Of a DNA stretch of 64,000 nucleotides, positions 31,999-40,039 are shown piece by piece. The number at the start of each line of letters is the position of its first letter. Positions within the stretch are counted from its first letter, which is position 1. Under the pieces are notes generated by a model. That model ran no database searches. It saw only the letters and a list, made by a program, of their open reading frames with translations, and was not told where the DNA came from. A program made the translations under genes and the position numbers. This DNA comes from Fuscibacter oryzae (lineage in GTDB: Bacteria; Pseudomonadota; Alphaproteobacteria; Rhodobacterales; Rhodobacteraceae). The stretch is taken from contig NZ_JAESVP010000005.1 in NCBI RefSeq assembly GCF_016765795.1, positions 248,001-312,000 on the forward strand. Direction: 5' to 3'.

Positions 31999-32058
31999 TC
32001 AATCTGGTGCCCGCGGCCGGACTTGAACCGGCACGCCTTGCGGCTAGGGATTTTAAGT
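31999..32058. repeat. attR: right copy of the 60-bp integration repeat, inside tRNA-Leu
   Basis: The segment is identical to 13569-13628. It covers the 3' half of tRNA-Leu up to the anticodon loop. Integration here restores a whole tRNA gene on this side. Confidence 0.93.
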
Positions 32059-32088
32059 CCCCTGCGTCTACCATTCCACCACGCGGGC
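32005..32088 (-). tRNA. tRNA-Leu, anticodon UAA
   Basis: The 84-nt gene folds with a 7-bp acceptor stem GCCCGCG/CGCGGGC and encoded CCA. The anticodon stem GGGGA/TCCCT has loop CTTAAAA (anticodon TAA). It has a long variable arm AGCCGCAAGGCGT and a T arm CCGG-TTCAAGT-CCGG. The long variable arm confirms a class II leucine tRNA. It is the target of the phage-like element. It lies 72 bp downstream of the PAS-LuxR gene on the same strand. Confidence 0.95.
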
Positions 32089-32160
32089 CCAGAGCGCTGA
32101 CCATATCCGCGCCAAGCGGCGGGGAAAAGGGTTGGCAGCGATATTGCGGCTGGCAGGGCG

Positions 32161-32724
32161 TTACCCCTCGGCGCTGCCCACCGCTGCCAGCAACCGGCTG
32201 ACCAGTTCCGCGCTGTTCCTGACCTTCATCTTGCGGGTCATGTTGGCGCGATGCACCTCGACCGTGCGGGGGGAACAGTCCAGCGTCAGGGCGATCTCTT
32301 TGCTGGTGAAGCCGTTCACCAGATAGCGGGCGATGCGCTTTTCGGTGGCGGTCAGGGCGCTGTCTGGCCCCGGCTGCCCTTCCAGTGGCCGATAGGTCCA
32401 GATTGCCAACCGCTGCGGGTCGTCCCGGTCCAGTGCTGTGCCGCGCCCCTCCATCCACACCACCTGCCCGTCTTTGCGGCGCATGAAGCGTTCGTCATGA
32501 TAGACGGCGGTTTCCTGCATCGCTTGCCGAGCCCGTGCGCCGATCACCTCGTAATCCGTCTGGCCCGGGTAAAGCAGGCGGATCGACTGCCCCTCCACCT
32601 CGCGCGGGGCCCAGCCGAACACCGCCTCAACCCGCAGGCTGGCGCGCAGGATCACCCGGTCCGCCAGGATCAGTGTTGCGTCGGGGGCGTGTTGAAATGC
32701 CAGCCGCTCAGGATCGCGCATCAT
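32161..32724 (-). CDS. PAS-LuxR transcriptional regulator
   Basis: The 187-residue protein has a PAS sensor domain near residues 10-115 (VFGWAPREVEGQSIRLLYP and FMRRKDGQVVWMEGRG). A LuxR/GerE helix-turn-helix lies near 122-180 (LTATEKRIARYLVNGFTSKEIA). It has no receiver domain. It is divergent from scoAB across 115 bp and is the likely local regulator of that operon, perhaps sensing a ketone-body or acyl metabolite. Ligand and target are inferred. Confidence 0.85.
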   Translation of the reverse strand: MMRDPERLAFQHAPDATLILADRVILRASLRVEAVFGWAPREVEGQSIRLLYPGQTDYEVIGARARQAMQETAVYHDERFMRRKDGQVVWMEGRGTALDRDDPQRLAIWTYRPLEGQPGPDSALTATEKRIARYLVNGFTSKEIALTLDCSPRTVEVHRANMTRKMKVRNSAELVSRLLAAVGSAEG

Positions 32725-32839
32725 GCCTCTCTACTTAGCCATCTAAGTATTCTTACGGATGGTGCCCGAGATGGCAATCTCTCAGGATCACCCTCGACCG
32801 CCCCCCATATTCAACGGCTGGGTCGGGAGGAGCTTGCCC

Positions 32840-33541
32840 ATGAAGAAAATCTACCCCGATGCCCGAACGGCGCTGGATGGCCTGCTGTTTGATGGCATGA
32901 CGATTGCCGCCGGGGGCTTTGGCCTGTGCGGTATTCCCGAACTGCTGATTGCCGCGATCCGCGATGCGGGCACCAAGGATCTGACCATCGCGTCAAACAA
33001 CGCGGGCGTGGATGGCTTTGGCCTTGGCGTGCTGCTGGCGACCAAGCAGGTCAAGAAAATGATCTCGTCCTATGTGGGCGAGAATGCCGAATTCATGCGC
33101 CAATATCTGTCGGGCGAGCTGGAGCTGGAGTTCAACCCCCAAGGCACGCTGGCCGAACGGTTGCGGGCGGGCGGCGCGGGCATTCCGGGCTTTTACACCA
33201 AGACCGGCGTCGGCACCGTGATTGCCGAGGGCAAGGATGTGAAGGTCTTCAACGGTCAGGAGTATATTCTGGAAACCGGCATCGTCACCGACATCTCTAT
33301 CGTCAAGGCGTGGAAGGCCGACCCTTCGGGCAACCTCGTCTTCCGCAAGACGGCGCGCAACTTCAACCCTCCCGCCGCGACGGCAGGCAAGGTCTGCATC
33401 GCCGAGGTCGAAGAGATTGTGCCGCTGGGCAGCCTTGACCCCGATACGATCCACCTGCCCGGCATCTATGTGCATCGCCTGATCAAGGGCGATCACGAAA
33501 AACGCATCGAACAGCGGACTGTCCGCAAGCGGGAGGTTTAA
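32840..33541 (+). CDS. scoA: Succinyl-CoA:3-ketoacid CoA-transferase subunit A
   Basis: The 233-residue alpha subunit moves CoA from succinyl-CoA to acetoacetate for ketone body or poly-3-hydroxybutyrate use. Family marks are [13 protein letters not shown] near residue 24, [15 protein letters not shown] near 52 and [19 protein letters not shown] near 79. The ATG at 32840 is preceded by GGAGG. The partner subunit normally follows at once, but here a 71-residue ORF lies between. Confidence 0.93.
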   Translation: MKKIYPDARTALDGLLFDGMTIAAGGFGLCGIPELLIAAIRDAGTKDLTIASNNAGVDGFGLGVLLATKQVKKMISSYVGENAEFMRQYLSGELELEFNPQGTLAERLRAGGAGIPGFYTKTGVGTVIAEGKDVKVFNGQEYILETGIVTDISIVKAWKADPSGNLVFRKTARNFNPPAATAGKVCIAEVEEIVPLGSLDPDTIHLPGIYVHRLIKGDHEKRIEQRTVRKREV

Positions 33542-33544
33542 GCC

Positions 33545-33760
33545 ATGGATTTTAATGCGGTTCTTTTGGAACTTTTCTCTGGCTTAGATGGGAAACTTCA
33601 TATCCCCATGGAAGTATTCGACGACATGGTACATCAGTACGGATCCCCAATAGATATCAACGCACTCGCCACTGAGGCCGGGTGCGAGGTGATGGTCGGC
33701 CGATCCGTGGGTCAAGAGCAGGAAGAATATCTAATAATCTCAAAGCGGGAGGCCGTCTGA
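33545..33760 (+). CDS. Small protein of unknown function wedged between scoA and scoB
   Basis: This 71-residue acidic protein begins [21 protein letters not shown] and ends [12 protein letters not shown]. It starts 3 bp after the scoA stop codon, and its last base is the first base of the scoB start codon, so it is coupled to both. It uses more A/T-ending codons (ATA, CTA, AGT-like choices) than its neighbours, which suggests separate origin. I do not recognise the family. It could be a recent insertion tolerated because translation coupling is kept. Confidence 0.7.
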   Translation: MDFNAVLLELFSGLDGKLHIPMEVFDDMVHQYGSPIDINALATEAGCEVMVGRSVGQEQEEYLIISKREAV

Positions 33761-34389
33761 TGTCATGGGACCGCAACCAGATGGCGGCGCGCGCCGCTCA
33801 GGAACTGCAAGACGGCTGGTATGTGAACCTTGGCATCGGGATTCCGACGCTGGTTTCCAACTACATCCCGGCGGGCATCGAGGTGACGCTGCAATCGGAA
33901 AATGGCATGCTGGGCATGGGGCCGTTCCCGTTTGAGGGCGAGGAAGATGCCGACCTGATCAATGCAGGCAAGCAGACCATCACCGAACTGCCGCAGACCG
34001 CCTATTTCGATAGCGCACAGTCTTTCGCCATGATCCGCGGCGGCAAGATCGCCATGGCGATCCTTGGCGCGATGGAGGTGGCCGAGAACGGCGATCTGGC
34101 GAACTGGATGATCCCCGGCAAGCTGGTTAAAGGCATGGGCGGCGCGATGGACCTTGTGGCCGGTGTGGGCCGCGTCGTGGTGGTGATGGACCACACCTCG
34201 AAACACGGCGAATCAAAGGTGCTGAAGGCCTGCACCCTGCCCCTGACCGGCAAGGCGGTGGTGGACCGCATCATCACCAATCTGGGCGTGCTGGATGTGG
34301 TGCCGGGTGGGCTGCGCATCGTCGAATGCGCCGAGGGCGTGACCGAGGCCGAACTGCGCGCCGCAACCGAGGCAACGCTCGTTGACTGA
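33760..34389 (+). CDS. scoB: Succinyl-CoA:3-ketoacid CoA-transferase subunit B
   Basis: The 209-residue beta subunit carries the catalytic glutamate in [16 protein letters not shown] near residue 46, the residue that forms the enzyme-CoA thioester. [15 protein letters not shown]-like and [15 protein letters not shown] segments complete the family pattern. Its ATG overlaps the stop codon of the inserted small gene. Confidence 0.93.
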   Translation: MSWDRNQMAARAAQELQDGWYVNLGIGIPTLVSNYIPAGIEVTLQSENGMLGMGPFPFEGEEDADLINAGKQTITELPQTAYFDSAQSFAMIRGGKIAMAILGAMEVAENGDLANWMIPGKLVKGMGGAMDLVAGVGRVVVVMDHTSKHGESKVLKACTLPLTGKAVVDRIITNLGVLDVVPGGLRIVECAEGVTEAELRAATEATLVD

Positions 34390-34672
34390 TTTCATCGTTG
34401 AAAAGGAAAGCGGCCCCACCAAGGGCCGCTTCGTCATCCGGGCCGACGGGGCCGAGGCGGAACTGACCTTTTCCGTCACCACCCCCACGCTGATCATCGC
34501 CGATCATACCGGCGTGCCGGATGCGTTTCGCGGTCAGGGTGTTGGCCTGAAACTGGTCGAGGCGCTGGTCGCAGATGCGCGGGCCAACGGGTACAAGGTG
34601 ATGCCGCTTTGCCCCTTTGTGAATGCGACGCGCAAGAAGCACCCCGAATGGGCGGATGTTTTCGCGGTTTAA
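34382..34672 (+). CDS. Small GNAT-fold acetyltransferase, YidJ/GCN5-related
   Basis: The 96-residue protein is of the short GNAT type. It has a beta-rich N-terminus, [30 protein letters not shown] with the acetyl-CoA loop near residues 47-58, and [20 protein letters not shown] at the end. Its TTG start overlaps the scoB stop region by 8 bp, which suggests coupling. Substrates of this subfamily are not known. Confidence 0.85.
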   Translation: MTDFIVEKESGPTKGRFVIRADGAEAELTFSVTTPTLIIADHTGVPDAFRGQGVGLKLVEALVADARANGYKVMPLCPFVNATRKKHPEWADVFAV

Positions 34673-34695
34673 CGCGGAGCGTAGATCACTCACGG

Positions 34696-34720
34696 CCCCC
34701 TCCCCCTTGTTGGGTGGGGG
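34696..34720. terminator. Possible hairpin between convergent GNAT and transglycosylase genes
   Basis: A C-rich arm and a G-rich arm (34696-34704 / 34712-34720) pair with one T-T mismatch around a 7-nt loop. No T-tract follows on either side, so the call is tentative. Confidence 0.35.
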
Positions 34721-34734
34721 GCTTGGCCGCAGCG

Positions 34735-35625
34735 CTAGCCCTTCGGTGCCCCTGCCGCTGCATCGGCGCTGATCACCTTGAACACACAAGGGTCGGTCAC
34801 CAGTTCGGGCGGCGTCAGGCACAGGCCCTGCGCCACCTGCCAGGCGGCCAGCACCTTGGGCACATAGTCGCGGGTTTCGGCAAAGGGCGGCACGCCGTTG
34901 TTGGCATCCACCGCGCCCTCACCGGCGTTATAGGCGGCAATCACCATCAGCGGATCGCGGTTGAACCGCTTCATCAACCAGTCCAGATAGGCGACGCCGC
35001 CCTTGATGTTCTGGCCCGGATCGGTGGAGTCGGTCACGCCAAAGCGGCTGGCTGTATCGGGGATCAACTGCATCAGCCCCACGGCCCCCGCAGTAGACAA
35101 CGCCTTGGGCTTGCCCGCACTTTCCACGCCAATCACCGCTAGAACCAGTGCAGGCGACACCTCGGTGCCGATGGTGGCCTTCAGAATCTCAGTGCCATAG
35201 CTGTCGGCAATCTCTTGCATATGCTGCATCCGGGGGGCTGCCACCTGCGCGCCCGCCGGGCCTTGTGACAGGGTGGCCATCGCCAGCACAAAACGCCCGT
35301 CCACTTGATCGCGCGCGACGGGCACAGTGTTCCAGAACCAGTCATAAGAGGCACCGGCGGGTGCGGCGGGTTGCATCGGCCCCTCGGGTGCCTTGGGGTC
35401 GGCGGCGGGTACATCAACGCCATCGGGGTCAACCTTGGGCAGCGTGGCCAACAGGCGCGCCTGTTCGGCAGGATCGATCTGCACGGTGATCCGCTTGCCC
35501 GGCAGGCCCTGCCCCACCTTGACCCGCTTGAACGTGAAATCGGTGGGCACAGTCGATTCAGCCCCTGCCCCATGGGCCAAGCCAACCAGAAGAATCGCCG
35601 AAACGGTGCCTGCCAATATTCGCAT
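34735..35625 (-). CDS. Secreted lytic transglycosylase (SLT domain)
   Basis: The 296-residue exported protein has a signal peptide (MRILAGTVSAILLVGLAHGAGA). A C-terminal goose-lysozyme-like SLT domain carries the catalytic Glu in VIGVESAGKPKAL, then AVGLMQLIPDTASRFGV and VIAAYNAGEGAVD. It cuts peptidoglycan glycan strands. It is divergent from the Tad pilus locus and could open the wall for the pilus, but general wall turnover is equally possible. I chose the start at 35625 because it gives a normal signal peptide. Confidence 0.9.
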   Translation of the reverse strand: MRILAGTVSAILLVGLAHGAGAESTVPTDFTFKRVKVGQGLPGKRITVQIDPAEQARLLATLPKVDPDGVDVPAADPKAPEGPMQPAAPAGASYDWFWNTVPVARDQVDGRFVLAMATLSQGPAGAQVAAPRMQHMQEIADSYGTEILKATIGTEVSPALVLAVIGVESAGKPKALSTAGAVGLMQLIPDTASRFGVTDSTDPGQNIKGGVAYLDWLMKRFNRDPLMVIAAYNAGEGAVDANNGVPPFAETRDYVPKVLAAWQVAQGLCLTPPELVTDPCVFKVISADAAAGAPKG

Positions 35626-35981
35626 CGCGTTGGATGCCTGCTTCGTTCTTGTTGGCCCCATTCTTCCCGAATCCGGCACCTTGCACCAGCATTTCGCAAC
35701 CTGAAGATATCAAATGTGGCCAGATCTGGCGACAAGGACACGCCTGCCCACCCTGAAAATCCACCGAACACAGAAATGTTTTGTTTATTTTCATAATGAT
35801 ACACAGATTCTTACCGTTTTCTTAAATTACGGCAAAACTGCCCATCTCTTTCCAAACTTGGGCCACGAAAGAGGGGTGTATTCGTCTCAAGCCGATGCGA
35901 TGGCGACGGACCAGAGACCCGAAGCAAAGAAAACGTCGCACCGGTGAGACCAGATCATCATCACCCAAGAAAGGGTACACC
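35626..35981 (+). other. Intergenic region upstream of the first Flp pilin gene
   Basis: This 356-bp gap between divergent genes holds no convincing ORF. The stretch 35760-35830 is clearly AT-rich compared with its surroundings and probably holds the pilin promoter, but I cannot mark a single -35/-10 pair with confidence. Confidence 0.5.
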
Positions 35982-36182
35982 ATGAAACTGCTGAACATCT
36001 TCAAGTCTTTCAAGAACGACGAATCCGGTGCCGTGACCGTTGACTGGGTTGTGCTGACCGCTGCAATCGTTGGCTTGGGCATCGTTGTCATGAACACCGT
36101 TGGCGGCGGCATCACCGGCCTGTCGACCAAGATCAACGCCCAGCTGACCTCGACCAACGCTGGCTACGGCACCAACCCGTAA
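35982..36182 (+). CDS. flp: Flp-type pilin (type IVb)
   Basis: The 66-residue prepilin has a short basic leader and the processing site ESG|AVTVDW near residue 20. A hydrophobic helix (VVLTAAIVGLGIVVMNTVGGG) and a short tail ending GYGTNP follow. Cleavage by the TadV-like peptidase after Gly would give a mature subunit of about 46 residues. Canonical Flp pilins have Glu-Tyr at mature positions 5-6; here they are Asp-Trp. It is the major pilin candidate because it has its own terminator and an upstream AT-rich promoter region. Confidence 0.92.
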   Translation: MKLLNIFKSFKNDESGAVTVDWVVLTAAIVGLGIVVMNTVGGGITGLSTKINAQLTSTNAGYGTNP

Positions 36183-36206
36183 TTCCGGCAACGGTCTTAC
36201 AAAATG

Positions 36207-36234
36207 GGCCGCCTTCGTTTGAGGGCGGCCTTTT
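36207..36234 (+). terminator. Intrinsic terminator after the first pilin gene
   Basis: Stem GGCCGCC (36207-36213) / GGCGGCC (36224-36230) is followed by TTTT. It lies 25 bp after the pilin stop codon. It would make the pilin message separate from, or more abundant than, the downstream assembly genes. Confidence 0.75.
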
Positions 36235-36438
36235 GCTAAGCCGGGTGTGCATCGCGGACCCAGATGCCGAAAACGCGCCACCGGCCCCGGTCAGAAAACC
36301 GTCCCGGCGGCTTTGCAAAGGTCTAGAGACTTTCGCAGAACCGCCATTTCAGCGCCGTATTCCTTGACCACCCTATGTACCGATGTGTTGTACCAGTCGC
36401 CCCACCGTTGAACCCATCGTCGCAGGAGATGCCACGGC

Positions 36439-36636
36439 ATGATGAACGCAGCAAAACACTTTCTGCTGTCCGATGAGTCGGGGGCCGTAACAGTCGACTG
36501 GGTTGTGTTGACCGCTGCCATCGTCGGCATGGCCATACTGGTTCTGACGCCGATCGCCTACGGAACGGGCAGCGTTTCACAGGGAACCGCAGACTATATT
36601 ACGTCGGTCAACGTCGGTTACGGCAGCAACCCATAG
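36439..36636 (+). CDS. Second Flp-type pilin
   Basis: The 65-residue prepilin has the same SDESGAVTVDWVVLTAAIVG core as the first pilin but a different C-terminal half (TPIAYGTGSVSQGTADYITS), ending GYGSNP. It may be a minor or alternative pilin. Processing should occur after the same Gly. It is 45 bp upstream of cpaB and probably part of the assembly operon. Confidence 0.9.
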   Translation: MMNAAKHFLLSDESGAVTVDWVVLTAAIVGMAILVLTPIAYGTGSVSQGTADYITSVNVGYGSNP

Positions 36637-36681
36637 CAACCGTGCGACAAGCAGACCTGAGCAGGCAAAGGCACGAATAAG

Positions 36682-37518
36682 ATGCGTATGATTTTTGGAC
36701 TGGTGCTGATTGTCGGTGTCGCTCTTGCGGGTGCCGCCGTCTTTCTGGCAAAAAACTATATCAATCAGCAACAAAGCGCCGCGCAACGCGAACAGGCGCT
36801 GATTGCTGAAACCGGCGGTCTGTCCAAGATTTATGTCGTGACCAAAGCCAAGGCCTATGGCGAAACCCTCGCCAAAGAAGATGTGCAACTGGTCTACTGG
36901 CAAAACAACGCCTTGCCAGAAGGCGCGTTTACCGAGGAAGCCGCGCTGTTTCCCGAAAACGCCAAGGGTGACCGCTTCATCACCCGCGACATTGAAAAAT
37001 TCGAACCCCTTCTGGCCGTGACCGTCACCGATCCGGGCGTGTCACCCGGCCTGACAGGCAACCTTGAAAAAGGGATGCGGGCTTTTGCAATCCGCGTCGA
37101 TGCCGCCGACTTCCTGCAACCCAGCGACCATGTGGACATCTACTGGACCGGCACGGCCGAGGGCACGCAAGGCGACATTACCCGCCTGATCGAAAGCGGC
37201 ATGAAGGTGATTGCGGTGGACCGCAAGGACAAGCAGGCCGCCAGCGAAGGCCAGATCACCAACCGCACAATGACCGTGGCCGCGACCCCCGAACAGGTGG
37301 CCCGTCTGGCGCAGGCGCAAGCGACCGGCCGTCTGGTCATGTCGCTGGTCGGCATCGGCGATACCTCCGCAAACGGCATGGTAGAGGTGGATGGCAAGAA
37401 ACTGCTTGGCATGACCGACGCCGCCCCCGCCCCTGCTCCGGTTCAGGAAAAGGTCTGCACCATCCGCACCCGCAAGGGCGCAGATGTGGTGGATATTCCG
37501 ATCCCCTGCACCAACTGA
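36682..37518 (+). CDS. cpaB: Flp pilus assembly protein CpaB/RcpC
   Basis: The 278-residue protein has an N-terminal membrane anchor (FGLVLIVGVALAGAAVFLA). A SAF-type domain (KIYVVTKAKAYGETLAKEDVQLVYW) follows, and a periplasmic part ends with two Cys residues. CpaB helps the secretin assemble in the Tad system. It lies just upstream of the secretin gene, as in most tad loci. Confidence 0.92.
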   Translation: MRMIFGLVLIVGVALAGAAVFLAKNYINQQQSAAQREQALIAETGGLSKIYVVTKAKAYGETLAKEDVQLVYWQNNALPEGAFTEEAALFPENAKGDRFITRDIEKFEPLLAVTVTDPGVSPGLTGNLEKGMRAFAIRVDAADFLQPSDHVDIYWTGTAEGTQGDITRLIESGMKVIAVDRKDKQAASEGQITNRTMTVAATPEQVARLAQAQATGRLVMSLVGIGDTSANGMVEVDGKKLLGMTDAAPAPAPVQEKVCTIRTRKGADVVDIPIPCTN

Positions 37519-37735
37519 AGGTCTTGAATGGCTGGGGGCCGCATCGCAAGATGTGGCCCCATATGCTGTAGAGGGCCGCACGGCCTTGCGCGACCGATTG
37601 CGCTGTTGCCAGTTATCCACATCAGGAAACGCCGACAACCGTTTGATTCTTGCAAAAAAAGCGCAACTCCGGCAGTATTGTTGAACGAACGGGCGAAAAG
37701 ACCCGCAATGAGGCGTGATCGAAAGGGCAGATCAC
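37519..37735 (+). other. Intergenic gap between cpaB and cpaC with a hairpin
   Basis: The 217-bp gap has no gene. Near 37530-37558 an inverted repeat GGGGCC...GGCCCC with a second paired ATC/GAT segment can form a stem without a T-tract. It may affect mRNA processing, or a promoter for cpaC may lie in the AT-rich stretch near 37650-37690. Confidence 0.4.
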
Positions 37736-39142
37736 ATGCAGATTCGAAGCCTAGTGACGGCAGCCATGTTTGGGCTTGCGCTGGCGGCTGCGCCGATGAC
37801 GGTTGCGGCAGGTCCGACCCTTCGGGTTCTGACGGGGGGCGAAAGCGCGCCACTGAACGTGCCGATGAACCGCGCGGTCGTCGTTGAAAGCGACACGCCG
37901 TTTGCCGAGCTTTCGATTGCCAACCCCGGCATCGCCGACATCTCTACCCTGTCCGAGAAATCGATTTACGTTCTGGGCAAGACGCCGGGCCGCACGACGC
38001 TGACGCTGTTGGGCGCCGACGGCAAGCTGCTGACCAACATCGATGTTCACGTCACCCCCGACATCGCCGAATTCAAGGAACGCCTGCAACAGATTTTGCC
38101 GGGCGAACGGATCGAGGTGCGGACCGCAAATGACGGCATCGTGCTGTCGGGCACCGTCTCTTCTACCGCGAAGCTGGACCGCGCGCTGGATCTGGCCAAC
38201 CGCTATGCGCCAGAGCGGGTGTCAAACCTGATGACGGTGGGTGGCACGCAGCAGGTGATGCTGAAGGTGCGCTTTGCCGAAATGCAGCGCTCTGTCTCCA
38301 AGAACCTGCGCGCCTCGCTGGGCGTGGCGGGTGGCACCGATGCCGGTATCACGGCCGGGTCGGGCGTGCTGTCCGATGGCAGCAAGCTGGCCGGTCTGCT
38401 CAACGGCGATACGATCACCTCGCCGAACGAGGCCTTTGGCCGGATGAGCCTGGGCTTCACCGCAGGCTCGCTTGAATTTGCCGTGCTGCTAGAGGCGCTG
38501 GAATCCAAGGGTGCCGTGCGCACGCTGGCTGAACCGAACCTGACCGCCCTGTCTGGGCAAGAGGCCAAGTTCCTTGCCGGTGGCGAATATCCGATCCCGG
38601 TGGTGGACGGAAATGGCGGCCTTGCGGTGGAATACAAGCCCTTTGGTGTTGAGCTGAACTTCACCCCCGTCGTGGTCGATGGTGATCAGATCAACCTGAC
38701 GATCAACGCTGCCGTTTCGTCGATCGACACCTCTGTCTCGCTGCAATCGAACGGGTTCAGCCTGAACGCCTTCAAACGCCGCGAAACCTCGACCACTGTC
38801 GAAATGCGCGATGGCGAAAGTTTTGCCATCGCCGGTCTGTTGCAGGACGACTTCCGCAACCTGAAGGGTCAAGTGCCGTGGCTGGGCGATATTCCGGTGC
38901 TGGGCGCGTTGTTCCGCAGCTCTGAATACGAACGCAATCAGTCGGAACTGGTGATCATCGTCACACCGCATCTGGTCAGCCCGACCCGTGGCGAGGCGTT
39001 GGCCCTGCCGACCGACCGCGTGAAACTGCCGTCGGAAAAGGATTTCTTCCTGTTCGGCAATGTCGTGGGCAAGCAGAAGGGTGCTGCGGGCGAAGTCGCC
39101 AAACAGGACTTTTCCGGCTCCTATGGCTATGTGATGGAGTAA
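37736..39142 (+). CDS. cpaC: Tad outer-membrane secretin CpaC/RcpA
   Basis: The 468-residue protein has a signal peptide (SLVTAAMFGLALAAAPMTVAA) and an N-terminal RcpA domain with a BON-like segment (KLDRALDLANRYAPERVSNL). The C-terminal secretin domain includes VRTLAEPNLTALSGQEAKFLAGGEYPIP and ends VIIVTPHLVSP. It forms the pilus exit channel. The ATG at 37736 fits a GAAAGGG site and gives a normal signal peptide. Confidence 0.94.
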   Translation: MQIRSLVTAAMFGLALAAAPMTVAAGPTLRVLTGGESAPLNVPMNRAVVVESDTPFAELSIANPGIADISTLSEKSIYVLGKTPGRTTLTLLGADGKLLTNIDVHVTPDIAEFKERLQQILPGERIEVRTANDGIVLSGTVSSTAKLDRALDLANRYAPERVSNLMTVGGTQQVMLKVRFAEMQRSVSKNLRASLGVAGGTDAGITAGSGVLSDGSKLAGLLNGDTITSPNEAFGRMSLGFTAGSLEFAVLLEALESKGAVRTLAEPNLTALSGQEAKFLAGGEYPIPVVDGNGGLAVEYKPFGVELNFTPVVVDGDQINLTINAAVSSIDTSVSLQSNGFSLNAFKRRETSTTVEMRDGESFAIAGLLQDDFRNLKGQVPWLGDIPVLGALFRSSEYERNQSELVIIVTPHLVSPTRGEALALPTDRVKLPSEKDFFLFGNVVGKQKGAAGEVAKQDFSGSYGYVME

Positions 39143-39147
39143 GGCAG

Positions 39148-39807
39148 ATGATGCGCACGCGGCTTTTCCTCTCTGCCTCTGCTGCCCTTATGGTCATGGG
39201 CCTTGCTGCCTGCGATCCATCCGAATTCTACAGCGAGCTTGGCTCTGACGTAGACAACGGCACCTTCGGCAACCCCACGATGAACAACGAACTGGTGATG
39301 ACCGGCAAGATCGATGCTCAGGTCGCCCTGGGCCAGCGTTTTGCCAACGAAGTGCCGACCACCATCACCTTCGCCTTCAACTCATCCGAGCTGACCCAGG
39401 AAACCCGCGCGGTGCTGCATCAGCAGGCGAACTGGATACGCCAGTTCCCCGAAGTGCGGTTCCGCGTTTACGGTCACACCGATCTGGTCGGGTCGAACGC
39501 CTATAACAAGGCGCTTGGCCTGCGTCGGGCCAAGGCAGTTGTCGCCTATCTGGCCAGCGAAGGCATCAGCACCTCGCGACTGGAGGCGGTGGTGTCCTAT
39601 GGCAAGACCCGTCCCGTCATCCAGACCCCCGGACCCGAGCAGCGCAATCGCCGCACGGTCACCGAAGTGTCGGGCTTTGTTGAAAACAATGCCATGGTCA
39701 TCAACGGCAAATACGCCGCGATCATCATGCGCAACTACCTGGAACTGGGCGTGCGGGTGCATCCCGAAAATGCGCAGGTTCAGACTCAGGTCGACCCCAG
39801 CAAGTAG
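39148..39807 (+). CDS. OmpA-family lipoprotein in the CpaD position
   Basis: The 219-residue protein has a lipoprotein signal (LMVMGLAACDPS, lipid Cys near residue 23). A C-terminal OmpA-like peptidoglycan-binding domain reads ITFAFNSSELTQETRAVL, YGHTDLVGSNAYNKALGLRR and EQRNRRTV. In classical tad loci this spot holds CpaD/TadB-type lipoprotein that aids the secretin; an OmpA-type protein here probably anchors the secretin to the wall. It is followed by a terminator. Confidence 0.9.
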   Translation: MMRTRLFLSASAALMVMGLAACDPSEFYSELGSDVDNGTFGNPTMNNELVMTGKIDAQVALGQRFANEVPTTITFAFNSSELTQETRAVLHQQANWIRQFPEVRFRVYGHTDLVGSNAYNKALGLRRAKAVVAYLASEGISTSRLEAVVSYGKTRPVIQTPGPEQRNRRTVTEVSGFVENNAMVINGKYAAIIMRNYLELGVRVHPENAQVQTQVDPSK

Positions 39808-39831
39808 CAGAATCGCTGCGCAAATCTGGTC

Positions 39832-39854
39832 AGGGCCGCTTCGGCGGCCCTTTT
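39832..39854 (+). terminator. Intrinsic terminator after the OmpA-like lipoprotein gene
   Basis: A perfect 8-bp stem AGGGCCGC (39832-39839) / GCGGCCCT (39844-39851) with a TTCG tetraloop is followed by TTT. It splits the tad genes into two transcription units, with cpaE-cpaF-tadBC downstream. Confidence 0.85.
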
Positions 39855-40039
39855 CGTTTCTGACATTTGATCTCAAACCGTTAAAATTCAAAGATTGACG
39901 ATTTTTTAGCCCCAATCTCGCCAACTTCCCCCGACAGGTTCGCATCAATGGGATCAGTCTGCCGCATGGATCTGCGGCCGGCCTTCGGGGCACTGCCATC
40001 GGGCAGCCTTGGGCCGTACATGGAAGGACACGAGGCGAG

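Larger units (their letters stand above)
13569..32058 (+). mobile_element. Integrated phage-like element in tRNA-Leu(UAA), about 18.5 kb
   Basis: A 60-bp direct repeat (13569-13628 and 31999-32058) bounds the element. The right copy is part of an intact tRNA-Leu gene; the left copy is only its 3' part. Next to the right end are a tyrosine integrase and an excisionase-like gene. The interior encodes head, connector, packaging and tail-tube/tape-measure proteins, a repressor and early genes. No tail tip, fibre, baseplate, holin or endolysin gene was found, and a strong terminator follows the last tail gene. The element may be a defective prophage or a satellite that borrows parts from a helper phage. 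Confidence 0.93.
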
